DNA of 64,000 bases from positions 1-64,000 of the forward strand of contig CANJPH010000001.1 in NCBI GenBank assembly GCA_947476145.1, given 5' to 3'. Made by a program: the position numbers and the translations under genes. Under the pieces are notes generated by a model that was not told the DNA's origin, did not search any database, and saw only the letters and a program-made list of their open reading frames with translations. The DNA comes from Bacteroidota bacterium. GTDB lineage: Bacteria > Bacteroidota > Bacteroidia > Chitinophagales > Chitinophagaceae. Positions 43,901 to 53,025 of the stretch are shown piece after piece. The first letter of the stretch is position 1. Each line of letters starts with the position of its first letter.

Positions 43901-44649
43901 GGGGTAGATTGCTTCTCTCCGGTATTTACGCATAATAATATATCATGTGCATTGGCATCATCCTCATTTACATAATGACTATCATTGGTTGCAATAACAG
44001 GGACTTTAAATTTCTTTGCAAATTTTAATAAACTTGCATTAATAATTTCTTGTTCTGGAATTCGGTGTCTCTGTAATTCTATATAATAGTCATCTCCAAA
44101 AATATCAAACCACCATTTAAATTCTTTTTCAGCGGCTTCTTCTCCATGTCTTAAAATGTGTTGTGGTACATGTGCCCCTATACAACAGGTTGTTGCAATA
44201 ATGCCTTCATGGTATTGTAAAATCAACTCCTTGTCTATTCTTGGATACTTACTATACATTCCTTCTATATATCCTAAAGAAGTAAGCTTAATTAGATTTT
44301 GATACCCAATGGCATTTTTAGCAAGTAACACTTGGTGAAAACGATCGTCTTTATTTTCTTTTGTAAATGTTTTTTGATGTCTGTCTTTTACCATGTAAAA
44401 TTCACAACCTACAATGGGTTTCACCACAGGCTCTAAAATATCGTTCCCATTTTTATCTTTTCCAACTACTTTTGTTTTTTTCCAAGCCTGATTCACAAAA
44501 TTAAATGCACCAAACATATTTCCGTGATCGGTAATAGCCAAAGCTGGCATATTATCGGTCATTGCTTTTTGATAGAGTTTATCAATAGATGCAGCGCCGT
44601 CTAAAAGAGAATATTGAGTATGTACGTGTAAATGAGAAAAAGTTGGCAT
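40972..44649 (-). CDS. dnaE: DNA polymerase III subunit alpha
   Basis: DnaE is the replicative polymerase catalytic subunit. The 1225-residue protein starts MPTFSHLHVHTQYSLLDGAA (PHP domain, about 1-280). It continues with the palm active site PDIDTDFDDEGRQKVIDYV and FVGPGRGSAAGS (about 400-460), the fingers with YQEQVMLLSQKIGGFTKGDAD, a helix-hairpin-helix near 870, and a C-terminal OB fold (about 1030-1110). The ATG at 44649 is chosen; a frame reaching 44760 adds 37 residues unlike the family and collides with the divergent gene. PHP metal residues look intact. Confidence 0.97.
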   Translation of the reverse strand: MPTFSHLHVHTQYSLLDGAASIDKLYQKAMTDNMPALAITDHGNMFGAFNFVNQAWKKTKVVGKDKNGNDILEPVVKPIVGCEFYMVKDRHQKTFTKENKDDRFHQVLLAKNAIGYQNLIKLTSLGYIEGMYSKYPRIDKELILQYHEGIIATTCCIGAHVPQHILRHGEEAAEKEFKWWFDIFGDDYYIELQRHRIPEQEIINASLLKFAKKFKVPVIATNDSHYVNEDDANAHDILLCVNTGEKQSTPGFDDFVNDELQIKNRRFKFPNNEFYFKTQNEMIELFSDIPEAIDNTNAIVDKVEVLNLKKDILLPAFPIPKEFKIHKDANMNQWEFLKHITWEGAHKRYPEITAELQERIDFELFTIQTMGFAGYFLIVSDFIKAGREMDVFVGPGRGSAAGSVVAYCIGITNIDPIKYQLLFERFLNPDRKSMPDIDTDFDDEGRQKVIDYVVEKYGKEQVAQIITYGTMAAKSSIKDVARVMDLPLSESNLLAKLVPDRPGTELGRCLHAPITAKDGEKSLAEKEGYQSEDIDNIKKLREIYKGTDLRSIVLHEAEKLEGSIRNTGIHAAGIIIAPQDLTEIMPVATSKDSTLWITQIEGSVIEEAGVIKMDFLGLKTLSILKTALELIKQNHGIKIDLDTIPLDDEKTFQLYQKGETNATFQFESVGMQKYLRDLKPDKFADLIAMNALYRPGPMAYIPNFIERKHGREFIKYDLPEMEEYLSDTYGITVYQEQVMLLSQKIGGFTKGDADVLRKAMGKKQKSVLDKMKAQFVGGAVKNGHPETVLDKVWTDWEAFAQYAFNKSHSTCYAMVAYQTAYLKAHYPGEYMSAVLNHAGSIDKITFFMEECKRMGIKVLGPDINESLKGFSVNKQGQIRFGLGGLKGVGEAAIEAIIIERDKNGHFKDMVDYIKRVLSRAVNKKSLESLAYSGTFDCFPEYIRSQYFHIGEGDRVNGLEKLIQFAQATQAMSTGTTNTLFGDLPSAMQVPVPKLAICEPWTLTETLEHEKDVTGIFMSGHPLDHFNFEMRHYHFTNIIDFNEVRDNLAVHPNNLGKPFKLAGLITDVQHRITKTGKNFGSFVIEDFTSKTDFILWSEDYVKFQNYLEVGQKVYINGSFRTRFNQANNFEFKIQSMSLLEMVKQNQTRSIEITLHPAHLNEEIISFLEKNLKQNPGKSSFKVTFIEPREQIVASLLTLEKGFLMNDELVEFLDKTPELGVKVNLVT

Positions 44650-44780
44650 AATTGGAATGGGACTAAGTATGCAAATATCGACAAAAAGAGGGGTTTGAAG
44701 GGGGCTAATTTTCCACAAAAAATGGTTAAAAATAGCCTCTTTTAGGTTTATTTCGGGCATCTTGGCTTAACTTGCATACC

Positions 44781-45491
44781 ATGCAAATGAAAACTTTATT
44801 ATATAACCTCAGTTTTATGATGGTAGTCGTTTTTCTTGGAAGTTGTACGACACTCCAAAATATGACTAAAATAGTAAAGCCAAGTCCAAGAGCAGTAGCT
44901 GTTAAAAACACCAATATTGAATTTTTAGACAATTTATCGGTGACGCCTGGAAAAGTGTATGTAAATAATGCTTCTATTGGTATTGAAGAGATTGATCCAA
45001 CTGACAGCAAGCCATTAGATAAGATGCCCGATAATTTATCGGACATTGAAAAAATCAACTGGTTACAATTAAAATATTCCATCCTTGTAGATGTGCCTGT
45101 AGAATCTATAACTAATATTATTTTACTAAAAAAGATAGATGAATGGATTGGCACACCCTATGTTTACGGAGGAAGTACAAAAAATGGTGTTGATTGTTCT
45201 TATTTTACTTTAGATGTAATGGAGGCAACCTTTAATAAAAAATTAAATAGAACCGCAGCGGAACAATATGCTCAAAGTAAAAGAATAAATTGGGACGAGC
45301 TAAAAGAAGGGGATTTGATCTTTTTCAAAACACTAGGTCCTAATAAGGTTTCACATGTTGGTATTTATCTGACCAATAACAAATTTGTACATGCTTCTTC
45401 TAAAAAAGGAGTTACCATAAGTGATTTATCTGAACCCTTTTATCAACGCACTTTATTTAGTATGGGTAGGATTGATGAAAACATCAAATAA
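44781..45491 (+). CDS. NlpC/P60 peptidoglycan hydrolase lipoprotein
   Basis: This 236-residue lipoprotein (signal ending VVFLGSC, Cys20) carries a C-terminal NlpC/P60 cysteine peptidase domain (about 118-230). The catalytic Cys is in GVDCSYFTLD, the His in KVSHVGIYL, and a third polar residue in FVHASS. It would cut D-Glu-diaminopimelate bonds in stem peptides. The ATG at 44781 (or 44787) is preferred to an upstream TTG. TAACTTGC at 44768-44775 may be a -7 box, leaving almost no leader. It converges with the M1 peptidase gene, 8 bp away. Confidence 0.9.
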   Translation: MQMKTLLYNLSFMMVVVFLGSCTTLQNMTKIVKPSPRAVAVKNTNIEFLDNLSVTPGKVYVNNASIGIEEIDPTDSKPLDKMPDNLSDIEKINWLQLKYSILVDVPVESITNIILLKKIDEWIGTPYVYGGSTKNGVDCSYFTLDVMEATFNKKLNRTAAEQYAQSKRINWDELKEGDLIFFKTLGPNKVSHVGIYLTNNKFVHASSKKGVTISDLSEPFYQRTLFSMGRIDENIK

Positions 45492-45499
45492 GTATTTTA

Positions 45500-47188
45500 C
45501 TACTCCATTTTCACTTCTACATAATATTGTCGCTTAATTGCATCCGCAAAAGCTTTTGTATCAAAATGTGCTAGTTTGATAAGTCTTTTTTGTGGTTGAT
45601 AATCAGAAGGAAGCAATGTAAAATCAGCACCTTCAAATTTGAAATTCAAAGGCATATCAAATCCAGCAACGCATGTTTTCCATTGGTAAGTAAGTAACTT
45701 TTCTTTCTCATCATAGCTATAAGAGAAAGTAGGAATTTGAATGGTTCTTAAATATTGATCAAATACTTTACTAAAATTGATGCCTGATATATTGGAGATA
45801 TAATTTTCAATTTGCTGAGTAGTCACCGTTTGATGATAGAAGTCCTTATTTAATCCTATTAATATGGAACGAAACAAACTGTCATTATTCATAACATGGC
45901 GAATATTGTGAATCATGCTGCCAGCTTTAGCATACATATCTCCACTGCCTTCCTCATTCACACCATAATGTCCAATAATGGGTCTATCATTCAGGATGGT
46001 TCTTCTGCTGCCAATACTATATTCATTTCCCGCTTCTTTTCCATAATAAAATTCAGTGAATAAAGTTTCTGAATAATTGGTAAACCCTTCATGTACCCAC
46101 ATATCAGCAATATCCTTAGTGGTAATATTATTAGCAAACCACTCGTGTCCACTTTCATGCACAATAATAAAATCCCATTTTAAACCCCAACCTGACCCTG
46201 ATAAATCACGGCCTAAATAGCCATTAGCAAATTTATTTCCATAAGCAATGGCAGACTGATGTTCCATACCTAAATGGGGGCTTTGTATCATTTTAAATCC
46301 ATCCTCATAAAAAGGGTAGGGTCCAAACCAATATTCAAAAGCCTTAATCATTTGTGGTACTTGTGTGAATTGTTTTCTTGCTTTTACAGAATCTTCTCTT
46401 AAAACCCAATAGTTTACATCTAAGTCGCCTTTTAATCCTTTATATGTTTCGCTCCAACCTACATAGTCACCAATGTAGGGGATGATATTGTAGTTGTTGA
46501 TTGGGTTTCTTACTTGCCAACCGAAAATTTTATTATTTGAATCTTCCTCATTTTCAAGAAATGTTAACGGGTTACCATTGGCAATCGCTTTTAAATTTTT
46601 AGGCACGTTGTCAATTGTGATGATTGCACCAAAATCAGGTTCATCTGATTGTATATCTTTGCAGGGATACCAAACTGAAGCCCCAAGACCTTGGCAAGCA
46701 ACAGAAATCCAAGGATTGCCATTACTGTCTTTTTTCCAAATCCAACCACCATCCCAAGGAGCACGAATCGCCTCACGTGGGGTTCCATGATAATATATAT
46801 AAAGATTAAATTTTTGATTGATACTTGGCTTATCTGAAAAGTGAACAATTGCAATATTGTTGGATCTAGAAAACTTTAAGTTTTGTAATGTATCAGATAA
46901 TTTATTATTAAGATATCTTAATTTGATACTATCAATAAATAATGGTTGCTGTAAATCAATTTGAATGTCTTTTGCTGGTTTAATTGTCTTAACCTGCCAT
47001 ATAACTCTGCCAGATATTGTTTTTTGTTCAATATTGGGATGTACATTAATGGTGTATTGTTGCACATCAAACCAATCTCTATTTTCATTTAAGCTACCAC
47101 GTAAAGTGTCAGCCTTGGTAAAAACAGTTTGAGCATTAGTGTTTAAGCCAATTAAAATGTAAGCAAATAAAAAAGTAAAAAGTTTCAT
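45500..47188 (-). CDS. Secreted M1-family metallopeptidase
   Basis: This 562-residue exported aminopeptidase-like protein has a signal peptide (MKLFTFLFAYILIGLNTNAQ). The N-terminal beta domain is followed by the exopeptidase motif GMEHQSAIAYG (about 302). The zinc site is VHESGHEWFANN (HExxH, about 346-350) plus the third ligand in WVHEGFTNYSE. The long C-terminal ARM-like domain of M1 enzymes such as PepN is missing, so this is the compact leukotriene-A4-hydrolase-like type common in Bacteroidota. It would cleave N-terminal residues in the periplasm. Confidence 0.9.
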   Translation of the reverse strand: MKLFTFLFAYILIGLNTNAQTVFTKADTLRGSLNENRDWFDVQQYTINVHPNIEQKTISGRVIWQVKTIKPAKDIQIDLQQPLFIDSIKLRYLNNKLSDTLQNLKFSRSNNIAIVHFSDKPSINQKFNLYIYYHGTPREAIRAPWDGGWIWKKDSNGNPWISVACQGLGASVWYPCKDIQSDEPDFGAIITIDNVPKNLKAIANGNPLTFLENEEDSNNKIFGWQVRNPINNYNIIPYIGDYVGWSETYKGLKGDLDVNYWVLREDSVKARKQFTQVPQMIKAFEYWFGPYPFYEDGFKMIQSPHLGMEHQSAIAYGNKFANGYLGRDLSGSGWGLKWDFIIVHESGHEWFANNITTKDIADMWVHEGFTNYSETLFTEFYYGKEAGNEYSIGSRRTILNDRPIIGHYGVNEEGSGDMYAKAGSMIHNIRHVMNNDSLFRSILIGLNKDFYHQTVTTQQIENYISNISGINFSKVFDQYLRTIQIPTFSYSYDEKEKLLTYQWKTCVAGFDMPLNFKFEGADFTLLPSDYQPQKRLIKLAHFDTKAFADAIKRQYYVEVKME

Positions 47189-47255
47189 AATTCCGGATTG
47201 TTATATACACTAAAAATAAGGAATAAATCAATCCCTGAACAGCACCATTCAGTAT

Positions 47256-47909
47256 CTAATTCTTTTTCAACTTGTCTTTAAATACTTTTTCAAACTTCTC
47301 TAATTTTGGACCAATCACATATCGACAATAACCTTGATTGGTATTGTCATTGTAATAGTTTTGATGATAGCTTTCTGCTGAATAGAACTTAGAGAAGGCA
47401 GTTACCTCTGTAATGATAGGTTTATCCCAAGCATTTGCTGCTGTTAATTCAGCAATGTATTTTTCAGCCACTTCCTTTTGATGCTCATTATGATAAAATA
47501 CAGCACTTCTATATTGAGGCCCAACATCATTTCCTTGTTGGTTGGGAGTGGTTGGATCATGCGTTTTCCAGAACACCGCTAAAATATCGTCTAAACTAAT
47601 TTTAGTGGTATCATATACAATTTGACAAACTTCCGCATGTCCTGTTGTTTTATCACATACCTGCTCGTAAGTTGGATTGTCTACATGACCGCCACTATAC
47701 CCGCTGGTTACTTTTACAACGCCTTCTAGTCTTTGATAAATGGCTTCGGTACACCAAAAGCAGCCTGAACCAAGTGTAATCGTTTCTGTATTTGTCATAT
47801 TTATATTTTTTGTATTGTTATCGTTTGGACGGTTTTTTTTGGATTGGGCGCATGCCTGTAAACTTATAAAAGCGGTAAAAAGGAGCAATCCTGATATAAT
47901 TGGTTTCAT
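47256..47909 (-). CDS. msrA: Peptide methionine sulfoxide reductase MsrA, lipoprotein form
   Basis: This 217-residue enzyme reduces methionine-S-sulfoxide. The nucleophile is in LGSGCFWCTEAIYQRLEGV (about residue 52), with VTSGYSGGHVDNPTYEQVC, GHAEVCQIVYD and the C-terminal NQGYCRYVIGPKLEKFEK holding the resolving Cys. An N-terminal lipoprotein signal (LFTAFISLQAC) places it in the envelope, unlike the cytoplasmic E. coli MsrA; it therefore protects exported proteins. It diverges from mutS2. Confidence 0.95.
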   Translation of the reverse strand: MKPIISGLLLFTAFISLQACAQSKKNRPNDNNTKNINMTNTETITLGSGCFWCTEAIYQRLEGVVKVTSGYSGGHVDNPTYEQVCDKTTGHAEVCQIVYDTTKISLDDILAVFWKTHDPTTPNQQGNDVGPQYRSAVFYHNEHQKEVAEKYIAELTAANAWDKPIITEVTAFSKFYSAESYHQNYYNDNTNQGYCRYVIGPKLEKFEKVFKDKLKKN

Positions 47910-48007
47910 AGGATGTTTTTGTTGGTGTAAATTAAAACAAACTAACCCTATAATTGTTCAAATGTTGTTAATGTTTATTTAACTAAATTTGCTGCCTATT
48001 AAGCCCT

Positions 48008-50179
48008 ATGAGAGTCTATCCTGAAAATGCCTTAACCCAATTAGAATTTGATAAAATCACCACCATTTTATTAGGGCATTGTCAAACCAATATTGGAAAG
48101 GAGTTAGTGGAAGAAATGCGTATCCATACCCATTTAAAATACATTCAATCTTCTTTAAGACAAACGGAGGAATATAAATACATTAAATCGGCCAATCAAT
48201 ATTTTCCATCCGATTTTGTTTTGGATATAAGAAAGGATCTAAAATTATTAGGTATCCCAGGGGCTCAATTAACTGGAGAACAATGGTTATTGGTTAGACG
48301 TTTAGCGGACCATATGGGAAATTTGTACAAATGGTTTGACGCAGAACGCAAACAAGCATATGCCAATTTATTTGAAGTGATTGGAGAAAGTTATTACGAA
48401 AAAGTAATTATTGAAAGTATTGATGAAATTATAGATGACCGTGGAAATGTAAAAGACAATGCATCTGAGGATTTAGCAAAAATTAGAATGCAATTGTATA
48501 AAAAGCGCCAGGAATTAAGACGCATTTTTGACAAAGTCATACACAAATTAGCTAAGGCTGGTTATACTGCTGATATAGATGAAAGTTTTAGCAATGGTCG
48601 TAGAGTAGTGGCTGTATTTTCAGAATACAAAAGACAAGTGAAAGGTTTTTTACATGGTGAAAGTGATAGCCGTAAAACAGCTTTCATAGAACCAGAAGAA
48701 ACCATTGAATTAAATAATGAATTATACGGCTTAGAACAGGATGAGCAAAAAGAAGTACAAAGGGTTTTAAGATTATTAACAGCTTCGCTATCTCCTTATT
48801 CTGCTTTATTATTAAGCTATATTCAAATGGTAGGCATTTTTGATTTTATACGTTCAAAAGCCATTTTAGCCATTGACATGAATGCACATATGCCCATGGT
48901 ACAAAACAATGCCACTTCTCAATTAATTGATGCATATCATCCATTATTGTATTTGTATAATAAAGTATCAGGCAAAAAAACCATCCCGGTTAATTTACAT
49001 TTGGATGATGAAGCAAGAATATTAATTATAAGTGGGCCCAATGCAGGAGGTAAAACAGTTTCAATGAAAACATTGGGATTGAACCAAGTGATGATGCAAA
49101 GTGGATTATTGGTGCCCATGAACCCCACCTCTCAAATGGGTATTTACAAACAATTATTTATTCAATTGGGAGATACACAGAACTTGGCTTTTGAATTAAG
49201 TACCTATTCTAGTCATTTAATGCATATGAAGCATTTTATAGAAAATGCGAATGGCAAGACTATGTTCTTCATTGATGAATTAGGAAGCGGTTCGGATCCG
49301 CATTTAGGTGGTGCTTTTGCCGAAGTTATTTTGGAAGAATTGTCACTTAGACATGCGCAAGGTATAGTGACCACCCATTATTTGAATTTAAAAGTAATGG
49401 CCAATCATAATAAAGGTATTGTAAATGGTGCCATGCAATTTGACGAAGTGAAATTAGAGCCCCTCTATCAGTTAGTTATTGGGAAGCCAGGTAGCTCCTA
49501 TACTTTTGCCATTGCAGAAAGAATTGGCCTTCCTAAAAATTTAATTAATCGCGCTAGAAAATTGGTGGACACCCATCATTTTGAATTGGATAAATTATTA
49601 AATAGAACAGAACAGGATTTACAATTGGTGCAAAAAGAACGTCGTGAATTACACAAGAAATTAAAGGAAAATGAACAATTGCAGCAGGATTTAAATAAAG
49701 CTTTGGATAAAGAAATGCATTTACAGCAGGTTCAATTGCTGAAAGAGCAAAACAGAGTTGCGGAAAATAAGTTTGCTTATAATAAGGATATGGAACGCCA
49801 ATTAAAACAAATAGCTTTAGATTGGAAAAAAAGTGAAAAGAAAGAAGAAGTAATGAAAAACCTTTTCAATTTATTGTTCAAAAAGAACGATGCGATTGTG
49901 ATTAATAAATTAGCAAAGAAGGTAGATAAGAATTTTAAAGAAACCAATGCGCCGATAGTGGTAGGGGCAATCGTAAAGTTGAAAAAAAATTACCAGGTAG
50001 GTGAGGTATTGGAATTAAAAGGGAAACGAGCCATTGTGAAAGTAGGCCAGTTGCCAATGAATATTGACCTTGTAGATTTATTAGTTGTTGATGAGATTGC
50101 AAAGCAGACGATTACGAAGACCAATACAGCACCTAATACTACAAAAGTTTTTAACCCTTCAAAAATGAAAAATAAATGA
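48008..50179 (+). CDS. MutS2-family DNA-binding ATPase lacking the Smr domain
   Basis: This 723-residue protein has the MutS2 layout: a core/lever region (1-300), the ATPase with ISGPNAGGKTVSMKTLG (Walker A, about 340) and FFIDELGSGSDPHLGG (Walker B, about 421), then a long coiled coil (about 520-620). It ends in a small beta-rich domain and a short tail, without the C-terminal Smr nuclease of Bacillus MutS2 (about 785 residues). It may act in ribosome rescue or recombination control, as described for MutS2. It overlaps the next gene by 4 bp (ATGA). Confidence 0.9.
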   Translation: MRVYPENALTQLEFDKITTILLGHCQTNIGKELVEEMRIHTHLKYIQSSLRQTEEYKYIKSANQYFPSDFVLDIRKDLKLLGIPGAQLTGEQWLLVRRLADHMGNLYKWFDAERKQAYANLFEVIGESYYEKVIIESIDEIIDDRGNVKDNASEDLAKIRMQLYKKRQELRRIFDKVIHKLAKAGYTADIDESFSNGRRVVAVFSEYKRQVKGFLHGESDSRKTAFIEPEETIELNNELYGLEQDEQKEVQRVLRLLTASLSPYSALLLSYIQMVGIFDFIRSKAILAIDMNAHMPMVQNNATSQLIDAYHPLLYLYNKVSGKKTIPVNLHLDDEARILIISGPNAGGKTVSMKTLGLNQVMMQSGLLVPMNPTSQMGIYKQLFIQLGDTQNLAFELSTYSSHLMHMKHFIENANGKTMFFIDELGSGSDPHLGGAFAEVILEELSLRHAQGIVTTHYLNLKVMANHNKGIVNGAMQFDEVKLEPLYQLVIGKPGSSYTFAIAERIGLPKNLINRARKLVDTHHFELDKLLNRTEQDLQLVQKERRELHKKLKENEQLQQDLNKALDKEMHLQQVQLLKEQNRVAENKFAYNKDMERQLKQIALDWKKSEKKEEVMKNLFNLLFKKNDAIVINKLAKKVDKNFKETNAPIVVGAIVKLKKNYQVGEVLELKGKRAIVKVGQLPMNIDLVDLLVVDEIAKQTITKTNTAPNTTKVFNPSKMKNK

Positions 50180-50631
50180 TACTTGACGATTTAAACAATA
50201 TCAATAAGTATGTAGCCATACATCCAAGTTTTGAAAAAGCCTTTACTTATTTAACTTCCACTAATTTTGAAGATGTTAAACCAGGTAAATATGAAATAGA
50301 GGGGGAACAAATATTCGCCCTAGTTGTAAATGAGGATGGTGTGGCCATGTTAGATTCTACCGCACAATTTGAATGTCACAATGCTTATATAGATATTCAA
50401 TATGTTTTTGGTGGGCTAGAAACAGTGGGATACAAGTCCCGCTTAACTTGTGTCGAGCCAAGGGGTGGATATGATTCAAAAAAAGACGTCTTATTTTATG
50501 AAGATGCACCCGATTTCTTCTTCAAATTGTATCCTGGACAATTTGGTATTTATTTCCCTGATGATGTTCATGCTCCTATGATTGGAGAAGGCAAAATCAA
50601 AAAAGTAGTGATGAAAATAAAAGTAAAATAA
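50176..50631 (+). CDS. YhcH/YjgK/YiaL-family protein (DUF386)
   Basis: This 151-residue cupin-like protein carries EIEGEQIFALVVNE, ECHNAYIDIQYVFGG (metal-binding His/Glu region) and the C-terminal YPGQFGIYFPDDVHAPMIGEGKIKKVVMKI, all typical of DUF386. Homologues are linked to sialic acid or sugar-acid metabolism and biofilm formation; the reaction is not settled. It is translationally coupled to mutS2, with no functional logic I can see. Pirin follows after 6 bp. Confidence 0.9.
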   Translation: MILDDLNNINKYVAIHPSFEKAFTYLTSTNFEDVKPGKYEIEGEQIFALVVNEDGVAMLDSTAQFECHNAYIDIQYVFGGLETVGYKSRLTCVEPRGGYDSKKDVLFYEDAPDFFFKLYPGQFGIYFPDDVHAPMIGEGKIKKVVMKIKVK

Positions 50632-50637
50632 TAGTAT

Positions 50638-51519
50638 ATGTCAGTTAAACAAGTTGAAATGGTGATGGCTCCAAGGGAACCCCACTATGTAGGAGATGGT
50701 TTTAGGGTTCATAATTTTATTCCAAGTGGATATGGTCTTACTATGGAAAGAATGGATCCTTTTATTTTTTTGGACTATGCAGCAAAATTTCATTTTCCTC
50801 CAAGCCCAAGTAAAGCAAAAGGGGTGGGTGTTCATCCACATAGAGGATTTGAAACCGTTACCATAGCTTATCAAGGAAGTGTAGCCCACCATGATAGTGG
50901 TGGAGGCGGTGGTGTTATTTCAAAAGGAGACGTTCAATGGATGACTGCTGCTAGTGGCGTTTTGCACAAAGAATACCATAGTGAGGAATTTAGTAAATCA
51001 GGGGGTGATTTTCAAATGGTACAATTATGGGTAAACTTACCTGCAAAGGATAAAATGTCTACTCCAAAATACCAGTCTATATCTAATGCACTTATTCCTA
51101 AAATAGCAGTCCCAAATAATGGGGGTGAAGTGGAAGTAATTGCAGGAGATTATGAAGGTTATACAGGTGCTGCATCCACATTTTCTCCTATTTATATGTT
51201 AAATGCTAAATTAAATAAACAGGGGGAAGCTAGTTTTACTTTACCTGCAAATTTTAATACTGGATTATTGGTTATTGAAGGATCAGTAATAGTGAATGGA
51301 ATTGAAGCCGTTCCTTTAGATCATTTTGCATTATTGGCGAATTCAGGTGAAACATTCACAGTAAAAGCTTCAGAAGATAGCATTGTTTTAATATTATCTG
51401 GGGAACCTTTAAATGAACCCATTGCTTCTCACGGACCATTTGTAATGAATACCCGTCAGGAAATTATGCAAGCTTTTGAGGATTATGAACTAGGTAAATT
51501 TGGCGTTTTAGAAGACTAG
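50638..51519 (+). CDS. Pirin-family protein
   Basis: This 293-residue bicupin has the metal site VHPHRGFETVTIAYQGSVAHHDSGG (His residues about 62-64 and 83) and VQWMTAASGVLHKEYH, then LWVNLPAKDKMSTPKYQ, all pirin signatures. Pirins bind iron and some act as quercetin dioxygenases; the role here is unknown. It is the third gene of a mutS2-yhcH-pirin run on the plus strand. Confidence 0.93.
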   Translation: MSVKQVEMVMAPREPHYVGDGFRVHNFIPSGYGLTMERMDPFIFLDYAAKFHFPPSPSKAKGVGVHPHRGFETVTIAYQGSVAHHDSGGGGGVISKGDVQWMTAASGVLHKEYHSEEFSKSGGDFQMVQLWVNLPAKDKMSTPKYQSISNALIPKIAVPNNGGEVEVIAGDYEGYTGAASTFSPIYMLNAKLNKQGEASFTLPANFNTGLLVIEGSVIVNGIEAVPLDHFALLANSGETFTVKASEDSIVLILSGEPLNEPIASHGPFVMNTRQEIMQAFEDYELGKFGVLED

Positions 51520-51594
51520 TAAATAGAATTAATTCTAGGTACTATTTTTTTGAATTAACACTAATAGTTACAATAGGAGTTTAAATTTGTGGCT

Positions 51595-52986
51595 ATGAAC
51601 ATAAAACGTATAGCCCTAATCATATTTTTAAGCTATTTGTTTAAAACAAGTAATGCCCAATTTGAACTTAAAATAAAGTCCAATCACACGCATGATAGTA
51701 TTGCCTATTTAAGAGGTGTGGTTTTTGATGATAAAAACTTTATTCCAAAAGACACTTTAGCGCTATATAAAGGACTCAATACAGTAAAGAATAGTAAAGC
51801 CATAGTAGGAGGAATATATTTTCTATACTTTCCAAAAAGCAAAAAGAAATTATTTTTAACCTTAGAAAATAACGACAAAATTTCTTTATCCATAAGTGAT
51901 GCTGATTATTTAAATACCATTCAATCCAATAGTATTAAAAATGATAGTTTTTTCGCCTATCAAAGATTAGAAGCTTCTTTGTCTAATATTGATAGTAGCT
52001 ATGAATTACAAATTAAACAAGGAAAGAAATTTAATCTTGCACAGAAAGCTGCTTTTTTTGAGTCGAAAAATATGCAATTAATTACAGCTAGAAGTGCAAT
52101 GATGAAGACCATAAAGTCAACTTCGGCTTTATATTTATACTTTGATGCATTAAATAAATTGGATGCTTCAGTACCCAATAAAAGAAAATTTGAGGAAAGG
52201 TTTAATTTTATACAAGCCCTGGATATTGGTGCCCCTAAACTATTGTTTACCCCTGTTTTAAGACCTATAATCACTGAATATCTCTCTTATTACCCTTTAC
52301 AGGCAGACTCCATAGTGAAAGGGGTTGATAGTATCATGATTAGGCTTGACTGCAAAGGGAAATCGTATCCATATATTTTTGACCAGCTCTCTAAAATTTT
52401 AAAGAATAGAGAAATTCAAAATAACACCAATGCCTATTTTTATTTTATAAATAAATATGTAAAAGAAAATAAATGCAAATTTTTGGATCCAAAACTAGAA
52501 AAACAGTTTTTAGAAGAGTTAAACCAACTTAAACAATTAACTGCTCAGGATACGAGTGTGAATATTATATTAAAAGATACTGCGGGTGTCAATCAAAACT
52601 TGCATGATTTTGCAAAATCATATGACCTTACAGTAATTACTTTTTTTGACCCAACTTGTGAACATTGTAAAGTTGAATTACCCAGGATGGATAGTACCAT
52701 CAAATTATTAGAAAAACAATTAGTGCTTACTATTGGGAAATTTACAATCTGTAATGATATGGGAACACAACCGGCTTTTTGGAAATCTTTTATTACCGAA
52801 CATCATTTAGACTACAATTATGTCCATGTTAGTTTAGGCACTAATAATGAAATAAGGAAGGCTTATGACGCGTATACTAACCCGTTATTTTATATTATTG
52901 ACAAAAATGGAAAATTTATAAGTAAAAAGTTAAGCGTAAATACCTTAAAAAAGACTTTGATTGCCTATATTCAATCCCCTAAGTAA
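51595..52986 (+). CDS. Exported thioredoxin-fold protein (TlpA-like, with N-terminal beta domain)
   Basis: This 463-residue protein begins with a signal peptide (MNIKRIALIIFLSYLFKTSN, then AQ). The N-terminal 20-110 is beta-rich and resembles DUF4369. A helical middle (about 110-315) recalls DUF5106-type regions. The C-terminal thioredoxin fold (about 320-463) has FFDPTCEHCKVELPRMDS with a CEHC active site. It would act as a periplasmic thiol-disulfide oxidoreductase. TAAATTTG (51582-51589) ends 5 nt before the ATG, so the mRNA may be leaderless; a GTG at 51589 is a less likely start. Confidence 0.82.
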   Translation: MNIKRIALIIFLSYLFKTSNAQFELKIKSNHTHDSIAYLRGVVFDDKNFIPKDTLALYKGLNTVKNSKAIVGGIYFLYFPKSKKKLFLTLENNDKISLSISDADYLNTIQSNSIKNDSFFAYQRLEASLSNIDSSYELQIKQGKKFNLAQKAAFFESKNMQLITARSAMMKTIKSTSALYLYFDALNKLDASVPNKRKFEERFNFIQALDIGAPKLLFTPVLRPIITEYLSYYPLQADSIVKGVDSIMIRLDCKGKSYPYIFDQLSKILKNREIQNNTNAYFYFINKYVKENKCKFLDPKLEKQFLEELNQLKQLTAQDTSVNIILKDTAGVNQNLHDFAKSYDLTVITFFDPTCEHCKVELPRMDSTIKLLEKQLVLTIGKFTICNDMGTQPAFWKSFITEHHLDYNYVHVSLGTNNEIRKAYDAYTNPLFYIIDKNGKFISKKLSVNTLKKTLIAYIQSPK

Positions 52987-53025
52987 TCATTAAATTGTTT
53001 AATTTTGTTTAATAAATCAATAGTT

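Noticed and set aside
46494..46854. Several frames on both strands inside the M1 peptidase gene
   Set aside because: The M1 frame carries all zinc and exopeptidase motifs; the others show no family features.
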